Assembly: GCF_000255655.1 (NCBI RefSeq)
Contig: NZ_JH636434.1
Coordinates: forward strand, 2,988,670-3,052,669
Direction: 5' to 3'
DNA from: Schlesneria paludicola DSM 18645
GTDB taxonomy: Bacteria > Planctomycetota > Planctomycetia > Planctomycetales > Planctomycetaceae
DNA length: 64,000 bases
The notes beneath the pieces were generated by a model. The model saw nothing but the letters and a program-made list of their open reading frames with translations. It ran no database searches and was not told the DNA's origin. Positions 1-9,301 of the stretch are shown one piece after another. Position numbers and translations under genes: made by a program. Position 1 is the first letter of the stretch. Every line of letters begins with the position of its first letter.

Positions 1-2227
1 GCTCTTTCTTTCGAACAAATCCGTTTCTCAATTTCTCGACGATTTGGCCCCCAATGCCATTCGCTTCCACATTCGTCACATAACCTGTCGCTTCCACGAA
101 CTTTCGAAACTGCCCGACGGTGACCTCTTTCGAGGCAAGGTAGAAGGGACGAGAGATACGGACCCGATGCGGCGGACCTTCCATCAACCGGTAACAATGA
201 TGCGCCAGAAACTTTGTGGTCTCGTGATCACTGCTGCTGCTTCCCATTTCGAAATCCGCGGCGGGAATCAACTTCAGCTCGTGCTGCTGCGAATCAAGGA
301 TCGGGCTGGGATCACGATCGAGGCGGTCACGTTGCGTGGCATCCCACAACCGGATCACACCATCGGAACCGAACGAGGCCAGCGTTTTTCCGTTGGGCGA
401 AAGACTGACGCTTCGAACGAACTCGTCATGCCCAACCCATGTCATGCAGGTCTGACGCGATTTCGTATCATGCAGTTGAACCGAACCACTGCGACCGACG
501 ATCGCCACATAACGATCGTCGGTCAACGGGCATGCCGCATCCATTTTGTGAGGCAGCGTTGCGGTGTACTCGATGACTCCATCTTTGGTATTGATCAACG
601 ACACAACGCCGAAGAAATCGACGAGCAGTTCGTGTGCTCCCTTCTGAAGGGAGACGGCACTGACGGCCTGCGCACCCGGCAATGTCGTGATCTCGGGTGC
701 GCCCGACAAATCTGGCACCCAGGTCAGACTGACCGCCTGGCCAGTCCCCCCAGTGTCCATCTGCGAGCCGAGCACGCGGGGGCCGGTGGGCGACAATTGA
801 AGATGACAACCTCGCGTTCCATCCACTTGCCATCGAGCCAACATCTGCTTTTCATCGAGCGACCATTTGACCAGCTCGAAACCCACCTGCTTCGCATTCG
901 CAGGGGATTCGTACATGACATAGACACAGGTTTCATCGGGCGAAAGACAACCCTGCAGGGGTTGACCTTGGTGCTGAGGCATCACACTTGAGATTTCATT
1001 CGTACCCAAGTCCCAGACCGAAACAGACGAGGAGGGATGCCCCAGCAGCACGACACGACGCCCCTCTGCGGTGAACAACGCCTGATTCAGCGGCCCGCCA
1101 ATACTGGTTCTGGAATTGATCCGTCCGGTACTCATATCCCACGTGTGAAGGTTTCCGTCTGAATCGATCGACATCAGGCCCCCTGCAGGATTCCACTGAT
1201 GCCCCACGATCTCATCCGTGTGCCCCGTCAGCATCAGACTTCCAGGCGTCGGATTCGGCTTCGACACACGATTGATCCCGAGCAAACGCAGGACACGTTC
1301 GGCCCCCACGTTCTGATCGTGGTAGTTTTTGGCCGGCAGCAATCGCATCGCAATTCGCAGTGGGAACATGGCCGATGACGCAGGTACGAAATAGACGACA
1401 TATGTTTTCTTTGGTTCAATGCGCCCACCAAGAAGTTGATGTGCCAAGATCGTGGATTGAACCGGAACATCAAGTCCTTCCAGACGTTCACCGTCGAGAA
1501 GTTCTCCTTCCTGAATCGGTGGCAGCGAGCCATCTGCAGGGATGATTCCGAAATTGCGGGGTTTGTAGATCGAGGCAAAACACCAGAACAAATCACCCGG
1601 TCCGTCCAGCGACGAAGTAAATCGAAAGGCGCTCAGGTCGTACTCGGGCAACAGACACGGATTCCATTTCACCTCATCTCCCAATGGGCTCAACGCGAGC
1701 TCAGGAAGATCCGCCGCGACGCTTTGCAACTGCGCGCAGAAAAGCTCGGACTGGCCATTCTTGATCAATTCCGATTTCGCAGATTCAAGTTGTGTTCGGA
1801 TGTGACTCGGCGACGCGAGGGCAGAGACGGGCCTCATCGAGTTTTGACCCGGAGACGCCCCGCTCCCCGCGGATGGCCCCATCGCTGACGGACGCGCTGC
1901 AACCGAATTCACATACGGGTCGATCTGGTCTCGAAGAATGGTTGAAGGCGGAGACGTGAACACAAAACGTAAGGACAATGCCACGATCGCCAGGCACGCA
2001 ATCATGATGGCCCCGATGACGCTCTCGATGTCCCACTGTGCAGCGGCATTCGCTCGGCCCGGCTTGCTGGAAGACACCCGACCGGATCTGTCGGGCGTCA
2101 ACGCGTCAGGGTGAGCGGGATTCGATGCGACGGCGCCACACACATTACAAGTGAGACGCGGGCCGTCATGGCCGCTTTCCACTCGAATCAGTGCACCACA
2201 TTCCTGACAGATCGCATCAGTCGACAT
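1..2227 (-). CDS. Zinc-ribbon / WD40 / FGE-like membrane protein, 3' end outside window
   Basis: The frame is open from an ATG at 2227 down to base 2, giving about 742 residues and then leaving the window without a stop. The N-terminus has two CxxC pairs (CQEC near residue 8 and CNVC near residue 28), a small zinc ribbon. One membrane helix follows at roughly residues 66-85. The middle contains WD40-type blades; motifs such as SVWDLGTN and IRLWDAT are readable. The last visible 100 residues start an FGE-sulfatase (SUMF1-like) domain, with LIPAADFEMGS and YLASKEVTVGQFRKF. FGE-like domains in planctomycetes are usually fused to sensor or kinase parts; whether this one is catalytic cannot be judged because its C-terminal catalytic half is missing. 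Topology inferred: zinc ribbon in the cytoplasm, propeller and FGE outside. No function is assigned. Confidence 0.85.
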   Translation of the reverse strand, partial: MSTDAICQECGALIRVESGHDGPRLTCNVCGAVASNPAHPDALTPDRSGRVSSSKPGRANAAAQWDIESVIGAIMIACLAIVALSLRFVFTSPPSTILRDQIDPYVNSVAARPSAMGPSAGSGASPGQNSMRPVSALASPSHIRTQLESAKSELIKNGQSELFCAQLQSVAADLPELALSPLGDEVKWNPCLLPEYDLSAFRFTSSLDGPGDLFWCFASIYKPRNFGIIPADGSLPPIQEGELLDGERLEGLDVPVQSTILAHQLLGGRIEPKKTYVVYFVPASSAMFPLRIAMRLLPAKNYHDQNVGAERVLRLLGINRVSKPNPTPGSLMLTGHTDEIVGHQWNPAGGLMSIDSDGNLHTWDMSTGRINSRTSIGGPLNQALFTAEGRRVVLLGHPSSSVSVWDLGTNEISSVMPQHQGQPLQGCLSPDETCVYVMYESPANAKQVGFELVKWSLDEKQMLARWQVDGTRGCHLQLSPTGPRVLGSQMDTGGTGQAVSLTWVPDLSGAPEITTLPGAQAVSAVSLQKGAHELLVDFFGVVSLINTKDGVIEYTATLPHKMDAACPLTDDRYVAIVGRSGSVQLHDTKSRQTCMTWVGHDEFVRSVSLSPNGKTLASFGSDGVIRLWDATQRDRLDRDPSPILDSQQHELKLIPAADFEMGSSSSDHETTKFLAHHCYRLMEGPPHRVRISRPFYLASKEVTVGQFRKFVEATGYVTNVEANGIGGQIVEKLRNGFVRKKE

Positions 2228-2608
2228 GAAAAAACCTTCTTCTCGTTTTGCTCGGAACAGGATTTATGTGATCATCCAAATGGGTGTGTCAACAATCAGG
2301 TGCAATCGTTCACAGGCCGGGGGTTGGCTCATACTCCCGCAGTAAAGCAAAGGATGCTCTTCGTCGATGCACTGTGGATTCCAATTGAACCGGGAAAGAG
2401 TGCCTGTTCACCTCTCTTCAGGCTCATCGGAAACCTCGCTTGAACCATGTTTTGTAGAGAACTAACATCTTTTAGGGCACCTAAGAAACGCCGCGTGTGC
2501 GTAAACTCAACTCTTTAATTTCCGTAAGCCCACCAATTCGTACAACAAATTGAGTGTGGCCGCGATTTTCTGAAAAATTTCCATCACGCAGGTGAGGAGC
2601 CCCTCGGC
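2228..2608. other. Intergenic region between divergent genes
   Basis: This 381-base stretch separates the divergent WD40/FGE gene and the ECF sigma gene, so it should hold promoters for both. It is comparatively A/T-rich near 2450-2580. I see no convincing gene, repeat or clear consensus promoter in it. Confidence 0.5.
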
Positions 2609-3340
2609 ATGGCTTTTCCAGACACTCGATTCACCCTGATTCAGAGAGTCGTTGTCACGGGAGATGCGGCTTCATGGGAACGCTTCGTCGCAACCTACTG
2701 GCGCGCCACCTGTCGATTTGCCATGCAACTTGGCAATCTTCAAATGACCGACGCGGAAGACGTCGCATCGAAAGTGTTTGAAACCCTGCATCGCAAATCA
2801 CTGTTACAAAGCTGGCTCTCAGCTCCCAACGCGCGATTCAAAACGTTGTTATGCACCGTGATTCGCAACGTGGTCTGGAATTCGGTACGAAGCCGCGACA
2901 CTACCGCCAAGCGATCCATTCAGCCATTCGAACAGGATGTCGATCCAAGTGCGGTCGTTCCTCAAAAAGAACTGAATCTTTTCTATGATGTCTGGGCCGA
3001 GGAACTCCTGACTGCAGCCGTGAACTCGCTGATGGCGGACTATCATCGTGAAGGGAAAGGAGACTACTTTCGCGTACTGCATGCCCGCATCTGCGAAGAT
3101 CTGCCAGTCAAAGACATCGCGGCGGATCTAGGACTGAAGACGACCGACGTCGACAACTACTTTCGCCATGCGCGGCAACGGCTGACCGAACGGCTTGAAC
3201 TTCTCGTTCGCAAAGATGCCGCATCGTATACCGAACTTGCGGACCTTGATGACGAATTCACGCATGAATGGCACCGGCTGGCAGACATCTTGAAGCAACA
3301 AGGGGGCCTTGAAGCCGCCGTCCGCAAGGCCATGAAATAG
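2609..3340 (+). CDS. ECF-type RNA polymerase sigma factor
   Basis: A 243-residue protein with the ECF layout. A sigma region 2 at about residues 20-95 has DAEDVASKVFETLHRK in the core-binding helix and FKTLLCTVIRNVVWN behind it. A linker follows, then region 4 at about 150-200 with a helix-turn-helix read as LPVKDIAADLGLKTTDVDNY. It is longer than a minimal ECF factor (about 180 residues), with a 40-residue C-terminal tail. It lies 285 bases upstream of a Ser/Thr kinase gene on the same strand. In planctomycetes, ECF factors linked to membrane Ser/Thr kinases form recognised groups, so the pair is probably a sensory kinase plus its sigma factor. That functional link is inferred from position only. 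Confidence 0.88.
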   Translation: MAFPDTRFTLIQRVVVTGDAASWERFVATYWRATCRFAMQLGNLQMTDAEDVASKVFETLHRKSLLQSWLSAPNARFKTLLCTVIRNVVWNSVRSRDTTAKRSIQPFEQDVDPSAVVPQKELNLFYDVWAEELLTAAVNSLMADYHREGKGDYFRVLHARICEDLPVKDIAADLGLKTTDVDNYFRHARQRLTERLELLVRKDAASYTELADLDDEFTHEWHRLADILKQQGGLEAAVRKAMK

Positions 3341-3625
3341 CGTCGATCAAGTTTGACGAGTTCTCGACCACGTCAGCGACGGATTTGCGAACGACTGCCC
3401 CCAAACGACATCGTTCTGAATCAACAATGATCGTCGCAAACCATTGCGATACCAGAAACAAATTTGACGAGAACACCACAAATGAAAATTTCTTTCTACG
3501 GATTGGCTGGTGAGGTGACATCAATGAAGCAGGGCCCGCCTCGAGTGTTGGCGCGTCCCATGGTCCCTGCCAAGGTCCATCAGAAAAGTGTTTGATGAAT
3601 CGTTCGCGACCGCTGGAGAGGAAAC

Positions 3626-6600
3626 ATGGATGCGGGGATCGGGCTGGATTCTCGACAGTCGCTGTCTGACATCTTGTCAGGTGGCACATCGGTTTCATCA
3701 CAGGGCGCGTTGCGGTTCCTTCAGGCTCTGACCCGCCAGGTCGTCGAGCTGCACGCAAAGGGTGACCTGCATCTCGGAATCTCCACGGCCTCGATCATGG
3801 TCAGTGTCAAAGGAATCGAACTTGGCCCGCGGAGTGACAGCGTCTCGACGGGAAATTTGCACGACCTTCTCCATTGGCCCATCGAGCAATTGCATCGATT
3901 GCCACGGACGCTGCCCACCGAGCATTCATCGGCCCGCGCAGCACTGAAAGTGGCAGGGATTTCAGCCGATCCCCGATCGTTCGACCTGCTCGCGCTGGGA
4001 AATGTCTTCTGCCAAATGCTCACAGCCCAGACTGCGATGGCCTACCTCAGGAGCCTCAAAGTCAAGTCGCTCGTTCCTTCCGAACTCCGCCCCTTGCTGG
4101 AGCAACTGCTCGAGGCAGACGGACGATCCCAATTCGACTCGGCATCGTCGCTGCTCGCGTCCTTGGACCGCCTGTGCGAAACACGGCACGACGCCTCGAC
4201 CGCGAGCCGCGATCAACCGGGCACACAATTCGGTGTGATGGGAGACACGCCACGGACAGGAACGTTCTTACATGGACCAAGCGAAGCCGTTGGCGATGTC
4301 TCCGTTCGCCCCACTGCAAGACTCAATCCCGCACACCGCGATGACGATTTGCCCTTTCGGCAACTTGGACATTTTGAAGTCCACGCACGACTTGGGCATG
4401 GCGGAATGGGAGACGTCTATCGAGGCTATGATCGATCGCTGGATCGCACGGTCGCAATCAAGGTTCTTCCGCCCGAACTGGCCCGGCAACGCGATTTCGT
4501 TCGACGTTTCCAAGCCGAAGCAACAGCGGCCGCGCGCCTGATCCATCCCAACATCATCCAAATCTACTTTATCGGCGAAGACCTGGGACACCACTACTTT
4601 GCCATGCAGTACGTCGATGGCATGTCGTTGGCCACCTGGCTGAATGACAAGAAGAAGCTTTACGTGAAGACGTCCGTGACACTGGTCGAACAGATTTTGC
4701 TCGCGCTCGAGCGAGCCCACTCGCTGGGGTTTGTCCACCGCGACATCAAACCCAGCAATATCTTGATCGATGGGACGGGGCAACGCGCGCTGCTGGCGGA
4801 CTTCGGTCTTGTAAAACTGATCGATGGTTCGCACAACGACATCACCGCCACAGGAGTCGTCCTGGGAACCGTCGACTATCTTTCACCGGAAGCCGGACGC
4901 GGGCACGACATCGACAGTCGATCGGATCTCTATTCATTGGGCGTACTGATGTATCGCATCCTGAGCGGACAACTTCCGTTCCAGGCGTCAAATGCCACCG
5001 CGTTGATCTTTAAGCATGTCTACGAGACGCCTCGCTCACTCTCTGACATCGCACCGCATGTCCCAGAAGAACTGACGACGATCGTCACCAGACTCTTACA
5101 GAAAAATCCTGCGGAACGATATCAGTCCGCACGAGAAGTGCTGACTGACCTACAGGCATTTCGCGAGCAACGCCCATTGCCCTTCGCCTTCGCCACTCGA
5201 ATGCGATCCCTGCTGAACGACGATGAACTGTCCGATCTCGACATCCTGTTAGCGGACAACGTCACCAAGATCTCTTCTCTGTTTCCTCTCGTCGAGACGA
5301 TGAATCCCGCTGCGGGACCGCCCTGGCAGCATTGGTGGCAACAACTGCGAGGCAAATTCCAATCGACGTCACCACAAGCCGTCTCAGAACTGCTGAGTTG
5401 GCAAGCACAACTTCGCAGCGCAATGGCCGCTTATGAGACTCGTCGGGACGCTCTTGAAAATCTCGTCACCGACGCAACGACGGCACGGAATGAACTGGCA
5501 GCCGTCGTGGACAAAACGCAGGGAATGCCTGAAGAGCCAGCGATCCGTTCCCAACTCGCAGCGCAGGATGAACGAGTCGCCAACATCCAAGCAGCGATTG
5601 CGAAGATTCAAGCCCACTATCGGAGACTGGTCAAACTACAACATCCCTTCGACGTCCGGCTCAATGCCGCTAACGCACGATCCAAACCCGGTGGCTGGCT
5701 TGGTCGACATCGGTCACCCATTAGCGTCGCAGCACTGGTCGTCGTGGGCATTTCGGCGCTGCTCATCGTGAATCTGTTCAAAGCTCGCCCGCTTCCGAAG
5801 ACAAGCGGGAATCCATCTCAGTTTCCCGCGATCTACGATACGGTCACACAGAGGCGACTCATCACCGACGAACCGACAACTCCACCTCAGCCACCGCCGC
5901 CTTCCGTACCTGAACTCGATCCACCGCTTGAAAGAGGCGATCAGGCCACCATCGCGCAGCAAATCGGTAAGCCGGTCGACTACACAAACAGCATCGGCAT
6001 GAAACTCAAGCTCATCCCCCCCGGTGAATTCATCATGGGCAGTCAGCCCAGCGACTACTACCGACAACCGGATGAACAACCGTCGCGTCGAGTCCGACTG
6101 ACCAAAGAGTTTTGGCTGGGCACGTATGAGGTGACAAAACAACAGTTCACGTCGATCATGGGCGAAAATCCCGCCCCAGCGGAACAGAGCGATTTTGCCG
6201 CCGACAACATTGCCTGGTTTGATGCCAATAATTTTTGCGAAGCCCTGTCGGCTCGACCCGAAGAAGTGTCTGCGGGAATGAGCTATCGCCTGCCCACAGA
6301 GGCCGAGTGGGAATATGCCTGCCGAGCCGGAACAAGTACGATCGTGTTCTGGGACGGTGATTTGCCTGACATCAGTCAGTACGTATGGAACGGACAAATG
6401 ACAAGAGGAGGATCAAAGCGCCCCAACAAATGGGGCCTGTTCGACATGCAAGGAAACGTCACCGAGTGGTGTTCCGACTGGTATTCCATTGATACTTATG
6501 CTGCCGGAAAGACTCTCGATCCGATCGGCCCGCTGCAGGGCACATCCAAAGTCCATCGCGGCTCGACCAGGGACAGCCCACCACGGAACAGCCGATCCGC

Positions 6601-6685
6601 GGCACGCTCGAAGTACTCGCCGAATGATCGCGATCCAACCTTCGGCTTTCGCGTTGTCGGCACCATGAAAGCCGCCACACGATGA
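3626..6685 (+). CDS. Membrane Ser/Thr protein kinase with degenerate N-terminal kinase lobe and C-terminal FGE-like domain
   Basis: A 1019-residue protein; the ATG at 3626 is preceded by GAGAGGAAAC. The canonical Hanks kinase domain spans about residues 248-515: glycine loop LGHGGMGDVYRG, VAIKVL lysine near 278, HRDIKPSN near 371, DFG near 392 and SPE near 416. All catalytic residues are present. Before it, residues 30-185 read like the C-lobe of a second kinase that has lost activity: HLGISTASIMV stands where HRDIKPSNILV would be, and FDLLALGNVFCQML stands where a DIYSLG helix would be. A charged helical region (540-690) is followed by a membrane helix near 697-717 and a proline-rich linker. 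An FGE-sulfatase-like domain occupies about 787-1015 (YRLPTEAEWEYACRAG, GLFDMQGNVTEWCSDW). The likely topology is kinase inside and FGE outside, a receptor kinase. It probably works with the upstream sigma factor. Confidence 0.9.
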   Translation: MDAGIGLDSRQSLSDILSGGTSVSSQGALRFLQALTRQVVELHAKGDLHLGISTASIMVSVKGIELGPRSDSVSTGNLHDLLHWPIEQLHRLPRTLPTEHSSARAALKVAGISADPRSFDLLALGNVFCQMLTAQTAMAYLRSLKVKSLVPSELRPLLEQLLEADGRSQFDSASSLLASLDRLCETRHDASTASRDQPGTQFGVMGDTPRTGTFLHGPSEAVGDVSVRPTARLNPAHRDDDLPFRQLGHFEVHARLGHGGMGDVYRGYDRSLDRTVAIKVLPPELARQRDFVRRFQAEATAAARLIHPNIIQIYFIGEDLGHHYFAMQYVDGMSLATWLNDKKKLYVKTSVTLVEQILLALERAHSLGFVHRDIKPSNILIDGTGQRALLADFGLVKLIDGSHNDITATGVVLGTVDYLSPEAGRGHDIDSRSDLYSLGVLMYRILSGQLPFQASNATALIFKHVYETPRSLSDIAPHVPEELTTIVTRLLQKNPAERYQSAREVLTDLQAFREQRPLPFAFATRMRSLLNDDELSDLDILLADNVTKISSLFPLVETMNPAAGPPWQHWWQQLRGKFQSTSPQAVSELLSWQAQLRSAMAAYETRRDALENLVTDATTARNELAAVVDKTQGMPEEPAIRSQLAAQDERVANIQAAIAKIQAHYRRLVKLQHPFDVRLNAANARSKPGGWLGRHRSPISVAALVVVGISALLIVNLFKARPLPKTSGNPSQFPAIYDTVTQRRLITDEPTTPPQPPPPSVPELDPPLERGDQATIAQQIGKPVDYTNSIGMKLKLIPPGEFIMGSQPSDYYRQPDEQPSRRVRLTKEFWLGTYEVTKQQFTSIMGENPAPAEQSDFAADNIAWFDANNFCEALSARPEEVSAGMSYRLPTEAEWEYACRAGTSTIVFWDGDLPDISQYVWNGQMTRGGSKRPNKWGLFDMQGNVTEWCSDWYSIDTYAAGKTLDPIGPLQGTSKVHRGSTRDSPPRNSRSAARSKYSPNDRDPTFGFRVVGTMKAATR

Positions 6686-6741
6686 CGTCACGTTGTCGAT
6701 CCGTCTTGCCATGATTCATTGACGACAGGAACCCGCTGATC

Positions 6742-7245
6742 ATGTTCTCGCCAGCAATTCTGCAAGCCGCGGCCGAACTGATTCGCCTGGCGGTCGCCCG
6801 GAATATTCGCATCGCTTTTGCCGAATCATGCACAGGCGGCCTGATCACCGCGGCGATGACTGAAGTCCCCGGTGCATCGCGGGTGGTCGATCGCGGCTTC
6901 ATCGTCTATTCCTTCGAATCGAAGGAACAGGAATTGGGCATCGCCAAAAGTCTATTTGAGCAATTCGGTGCGGTCAGCGAACCGGTCGCAATCGCCATGG
7001 CGATTGGTGCGTTGCGGCGGGCCGGGGGGCATGCGCAACTCAGTATTGCCGCCACAGGTGTCGCCGGTCCCGACAGCAGCCCCACGAAACCGGTGGGGCT
7101 TGTTCACATCGCCGTCTCACAGTCAGGTGATGACGTTCCTGTCGCCCACGAAAAGCACGAATTCGGACCATTGAGTCGAGACGAAGTTCGAAGCAAGACC
7201 ATTTTGGCCGCACTTAGCCTGGCCGCGCGATGTCTCCACGCGTGA
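6742..7245 (+). CDS. pncC: CinA C-terminal-domain amidase (nicotinamide-nucleotide amidase)
   Basis: A 167-residue stand-alone CinA C-terminal domain. The family signature FAESCTGGLITAAMTEVPG lies at residues 28-46, and the second conserved block IAATGVAGPDSSPTKPVG lies near 104-121. Enzymes of this family (PncC) deamidate nicotinamide mononucleotide to nicotinate mononucleotide in pyridine-nucleotide salvage. Length matches the single-domain PncC type rather than full-length CinA. It begins 56 bases after the kinase gene on the same strand, so read-through transcription is possible, but no functional tie to the kinase is evident. Confidence 0.9.
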   Translation: MFSPAILQAAAELIRLAVARNIRIAFAESCTGGLITAAMTEVPGASRVVDRGFIVYSFESKEQELGIAKSLFEQFGAVSEPVAIAMAIGALRRAGGHAQLSIAATGVAGPDSSPTKPVGLVHIAVSQSGDDVPVAHEKHEFGPLSRDEVRSKTILAALSLAARCLHA

Positions 7246-7380
7246 ACGTTCGCCGCTGTTCGCCGATTGGAATTCGAGCCAACGGCGGTGAGGAACTTTT
7301 CACGGCCAATTTGAAATCGCAGAGACTGACTTCGCCCAGACTCATCAGCGCCAGGGCATCGTGAATGCCAAGTTGTCGGC

Positions 7381-7400
7381 CAGCCTGTTTCAACAGGCTG
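7381..7400. repeat. 20-base near-perfect palindrome
   Basis: Nine-base arms CAGCCTGTT and AACAGGCTG enclose a two-base centre, between pncC and the YHYH gene. It has no T-run, so it is a poor terminator. The arm sequence equals the outer ends of the element copies at 54813-54910 and 55791-55890, so it may be an end-to-end remnant of that family. Confidence 0.6.
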
Positions 7401-7485
7401 CATACTGACGTATGATCGACAAGACGAGTCACATCGATGCGAAATTGCCGCGATACGCAGCCGCGGTCGAAGGATGGAGCCGTGC

Positions 7486-9048
7486 ATGTTCTACCACCAG
7501 ACGATTATGGATCGACGACTCTTCCGTTTGATACTGGCAGGGGTCATGGCCATCACGGCAGACCGTGCGATCGCGCACCCCGGACACGAACATGAGGACG
7601 ACGCATTGCCACGACGAGTGGCTCAAGGTGATCAACAACCGGCTCCAAGCGAGTCACCCCCCGAGATCTCCCTCGCCTTTGAAGTGTTCGTCAAGGCGAA
7701 AGCGATCCAAACTCGTTGGGACAATCGCTATTTCTACGTCGAGTCGCGGGGGATTCCCGACCACCCCATGATGATCGGCATTACCGCCTGGCAGCAACAG
7801 GTGCCGCTTCCGCAGAATTATGCGGGCGACAACGCCTGGCAGATCCCCCTTCGTCCTGTGTCGGCGAAGAACCCTCGCTCGACAAAGAACGAATTTCTCC
7901 GCGGAGCGATCGCCATCGCAGCCAACGGAATTCCAATCTTCAATCCTCTGAACAATCGCGGCGAAGATGCCAATCTGGCCGGGGAACTCGATGAATACGG
8001 TGGTCATTGTGGTCGTGCCGATGATTACCACTACCATCTTGCCCCGGTCCACCTCCAGACGACGATCGGAAAGGGGCTGCCCATCGCGTACGCACTCGAC
8101 GGTTATCCCATCTATGGTTACGAAGAACCAGACGGCTCGAAAGTGGTGGGACTCGACAAGTTCAATGGCCACAAAGATGCCAACGGCAACTATCACTACC
8201 ATGCGTCGAAAACGTATCCGTACCTCAATGGTGGGTTCTACGGTGAAATCACTCAACGAGAAGGACAGGTCGAGCCTCAACCGCGTGCCGAGCCACTACG
8301 TCCCGCGCTGTCGCCACTGCGCGATGCCAAGATTACTGATTTTCAAGAACTGAAGCCTGGCTCGTATCGCCTGACCTACACGATCAACAAAAAACCAGGA
8401 ACGGTCACGTATACCACGGCCGCAGATGGATCGGTCCGGTTCGAATTTCTGGATATCAATCGAACCCGAACGAACGAAACGTACTATCCGAAACGCAGGC
8501 CTGCGGCGACCAATGCCGGTCGAAAGTTCCCGTCAACGCGCGACGATCAAAATGCGGCCCGCAAAGCGGAACCGCGCGCCGAGAACAAACCGGGTGACCA
8601 ACCCAAACTGATCGTGACCAGCACGTCGGTCGATCGACAAGGAAGACTAGCGAAGGAATGCACGTGTGACGGAGTGGGCCTGTCACCCGCGATCGAATGG
8701 AAGCAGGCACCGCCCGGAACGAAGTACTTTGCCGTCAGTTTGTGGCATACAGCACCCGATCAGGAAAAGTCGTACTGGCTTGTTTACAACATTCCGTCCC
8801 ACGTCCAGAAGTTAGACCGAAGCAGCCAAAACGTCGGGATGGTCGGCATCAATGATCGACGCAAGGCCGCCTACGAACCGATGTGCTCGAAGGGACCCGG
8901 AGTGAAAACGTACCATCTGACAGTCTATGCGCTCTCGGCAGAAGTTCGGCTGCCAGAGAAACAGGCGTCGCGCGCGAAGCTGTTGACCGCCATCAAAGAC
9001 ACGATACTCGCCGAAGGCACGCTCGACGTCGAATACGAGCGAAAATAA
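7486..9048 (+). CDS. Exported YHYH-domain / PEBP-domain fusion protein
   Basis: I take the ATG at 7486 because GGAG lies seven bases before it; an in-frame ATG at 7474 has its Shine-Dalgarno too close. The product, about 520 residues, has a signal peptide ending near AIAHPGH. The first half contains YHYH-family signatures, DDYHYHLAPVHL and later GNYHYHASKTYPYLNGGFYG, with GYPIYGY between them, as in the YHYH domain family of unknown function. The C-terminal 160 residues are a phosphatidylethanolamine-binding (YbhB/YbcL-like) domain: LIVTSTSVD at its start, CDGVGLSPAIEWKQAPPGTK, SYWLVYNIP, YHLTVYAL. The N-terminal HPGHEHEDD histidine cluster may bind metal. The gene appears monocistronic. Function unknown; a periplasmic or cell-surface binding role is inferred. 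Confidence 0.88.
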   Translation: MFYHQTIMDRRLFRLILAGVMAITADRAIAHPGHEHEDDALPRRVAQGDQQPAPSESPPEISLAFEVFVKAKAIQTRWDNRYFYVESRGIPDHPMMIGITAWQQQVPLPQNYAGDNAWQIPLRPVSAKNPRSTKNEFLRGAIAIAANGIPIFNPLNNRGEDANLAGELDEYGGHCGRADDYHYHLAPVHLQTTIGKGLPIAYALDGYPIYGYEEPDGSKVVGLDKFNGHKDANGNYHYHASKTYPYLNGGFYGEITQREGQVEPQPRAEPLRPALSPLRDAKITDFQELKPGSYRLTYTINKKPGTVTYTTAADGSVRFEFLDINRTRTNETYYPKRRPAATNAGRKFPSTRDDQNAARKAEPRAENKPGDQPKLIVTSTSVDRQGRLAKECTCDGVGLSPAIEWKQAPPGTKYFAVSLWHTAPDQEKSYWLVYNIPSHVQKLDRSSQNVGMVGINDRRKAAYEPMCSKGPGVKTYHLTVYALSAEVRLPEKQASRAKLLTAIKDTILAEGTLDVEYERK

Positions 9049-9108
9049 GGGTCGGGGAACCTGGTTGATGTTCCTCGTTGCCTCTCGTTGAGCTTTTTCT
9101 CGTTGCTC

Positions 9109-9248
9109 GTTGACAAGCACCTGCTTGGTAACGCCTCATACGCTCTCGGCCCCTTTGCCGAGAACGAGAGTGTCCTGGGCCCCTCACTTACGCTTCCTCA
9201 AGTTGGAAATGCAGAGAAATAAAAGACGTCGCCAAGCGGGCGCTTGGC
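9109..9248. repeat. Dispersed intergenic hairpin repeats (two copies)
   Basis: Two hairpins of a family recur in this window. An imperfect one lies at 9109-9132 (GTTGACAAGC, four-base loop, GCTTGGTAAC). An exact one lies at 9231-9248 (GCCAAGC, loop GGGC, GCTTGGC). The sequence ACGAGGAAGCG follows the second copy, and similar words occur near 14534. The stretch 9049-9301 has no gene that I can support. Confidence 0.65.
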
Positions 9249-9301
9249 AACGAGGAAGCGAAGCGGCAGTTCGGCAATGACGAAGCGAACTTCCCACTCG
9301 G

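Noticed and set aside
44..991. A 315-codon plus-strand frame at the left edge
   Set aside because: It mirrors the WD40/FGE gene, whose minus-strand frame has domains and is open through the window edge.
5714..6397. A 227-codon minus-strand frame
   Set aside because: It overlaps the kinase-FGE gene; no domain or ribosome-binding site supports it.
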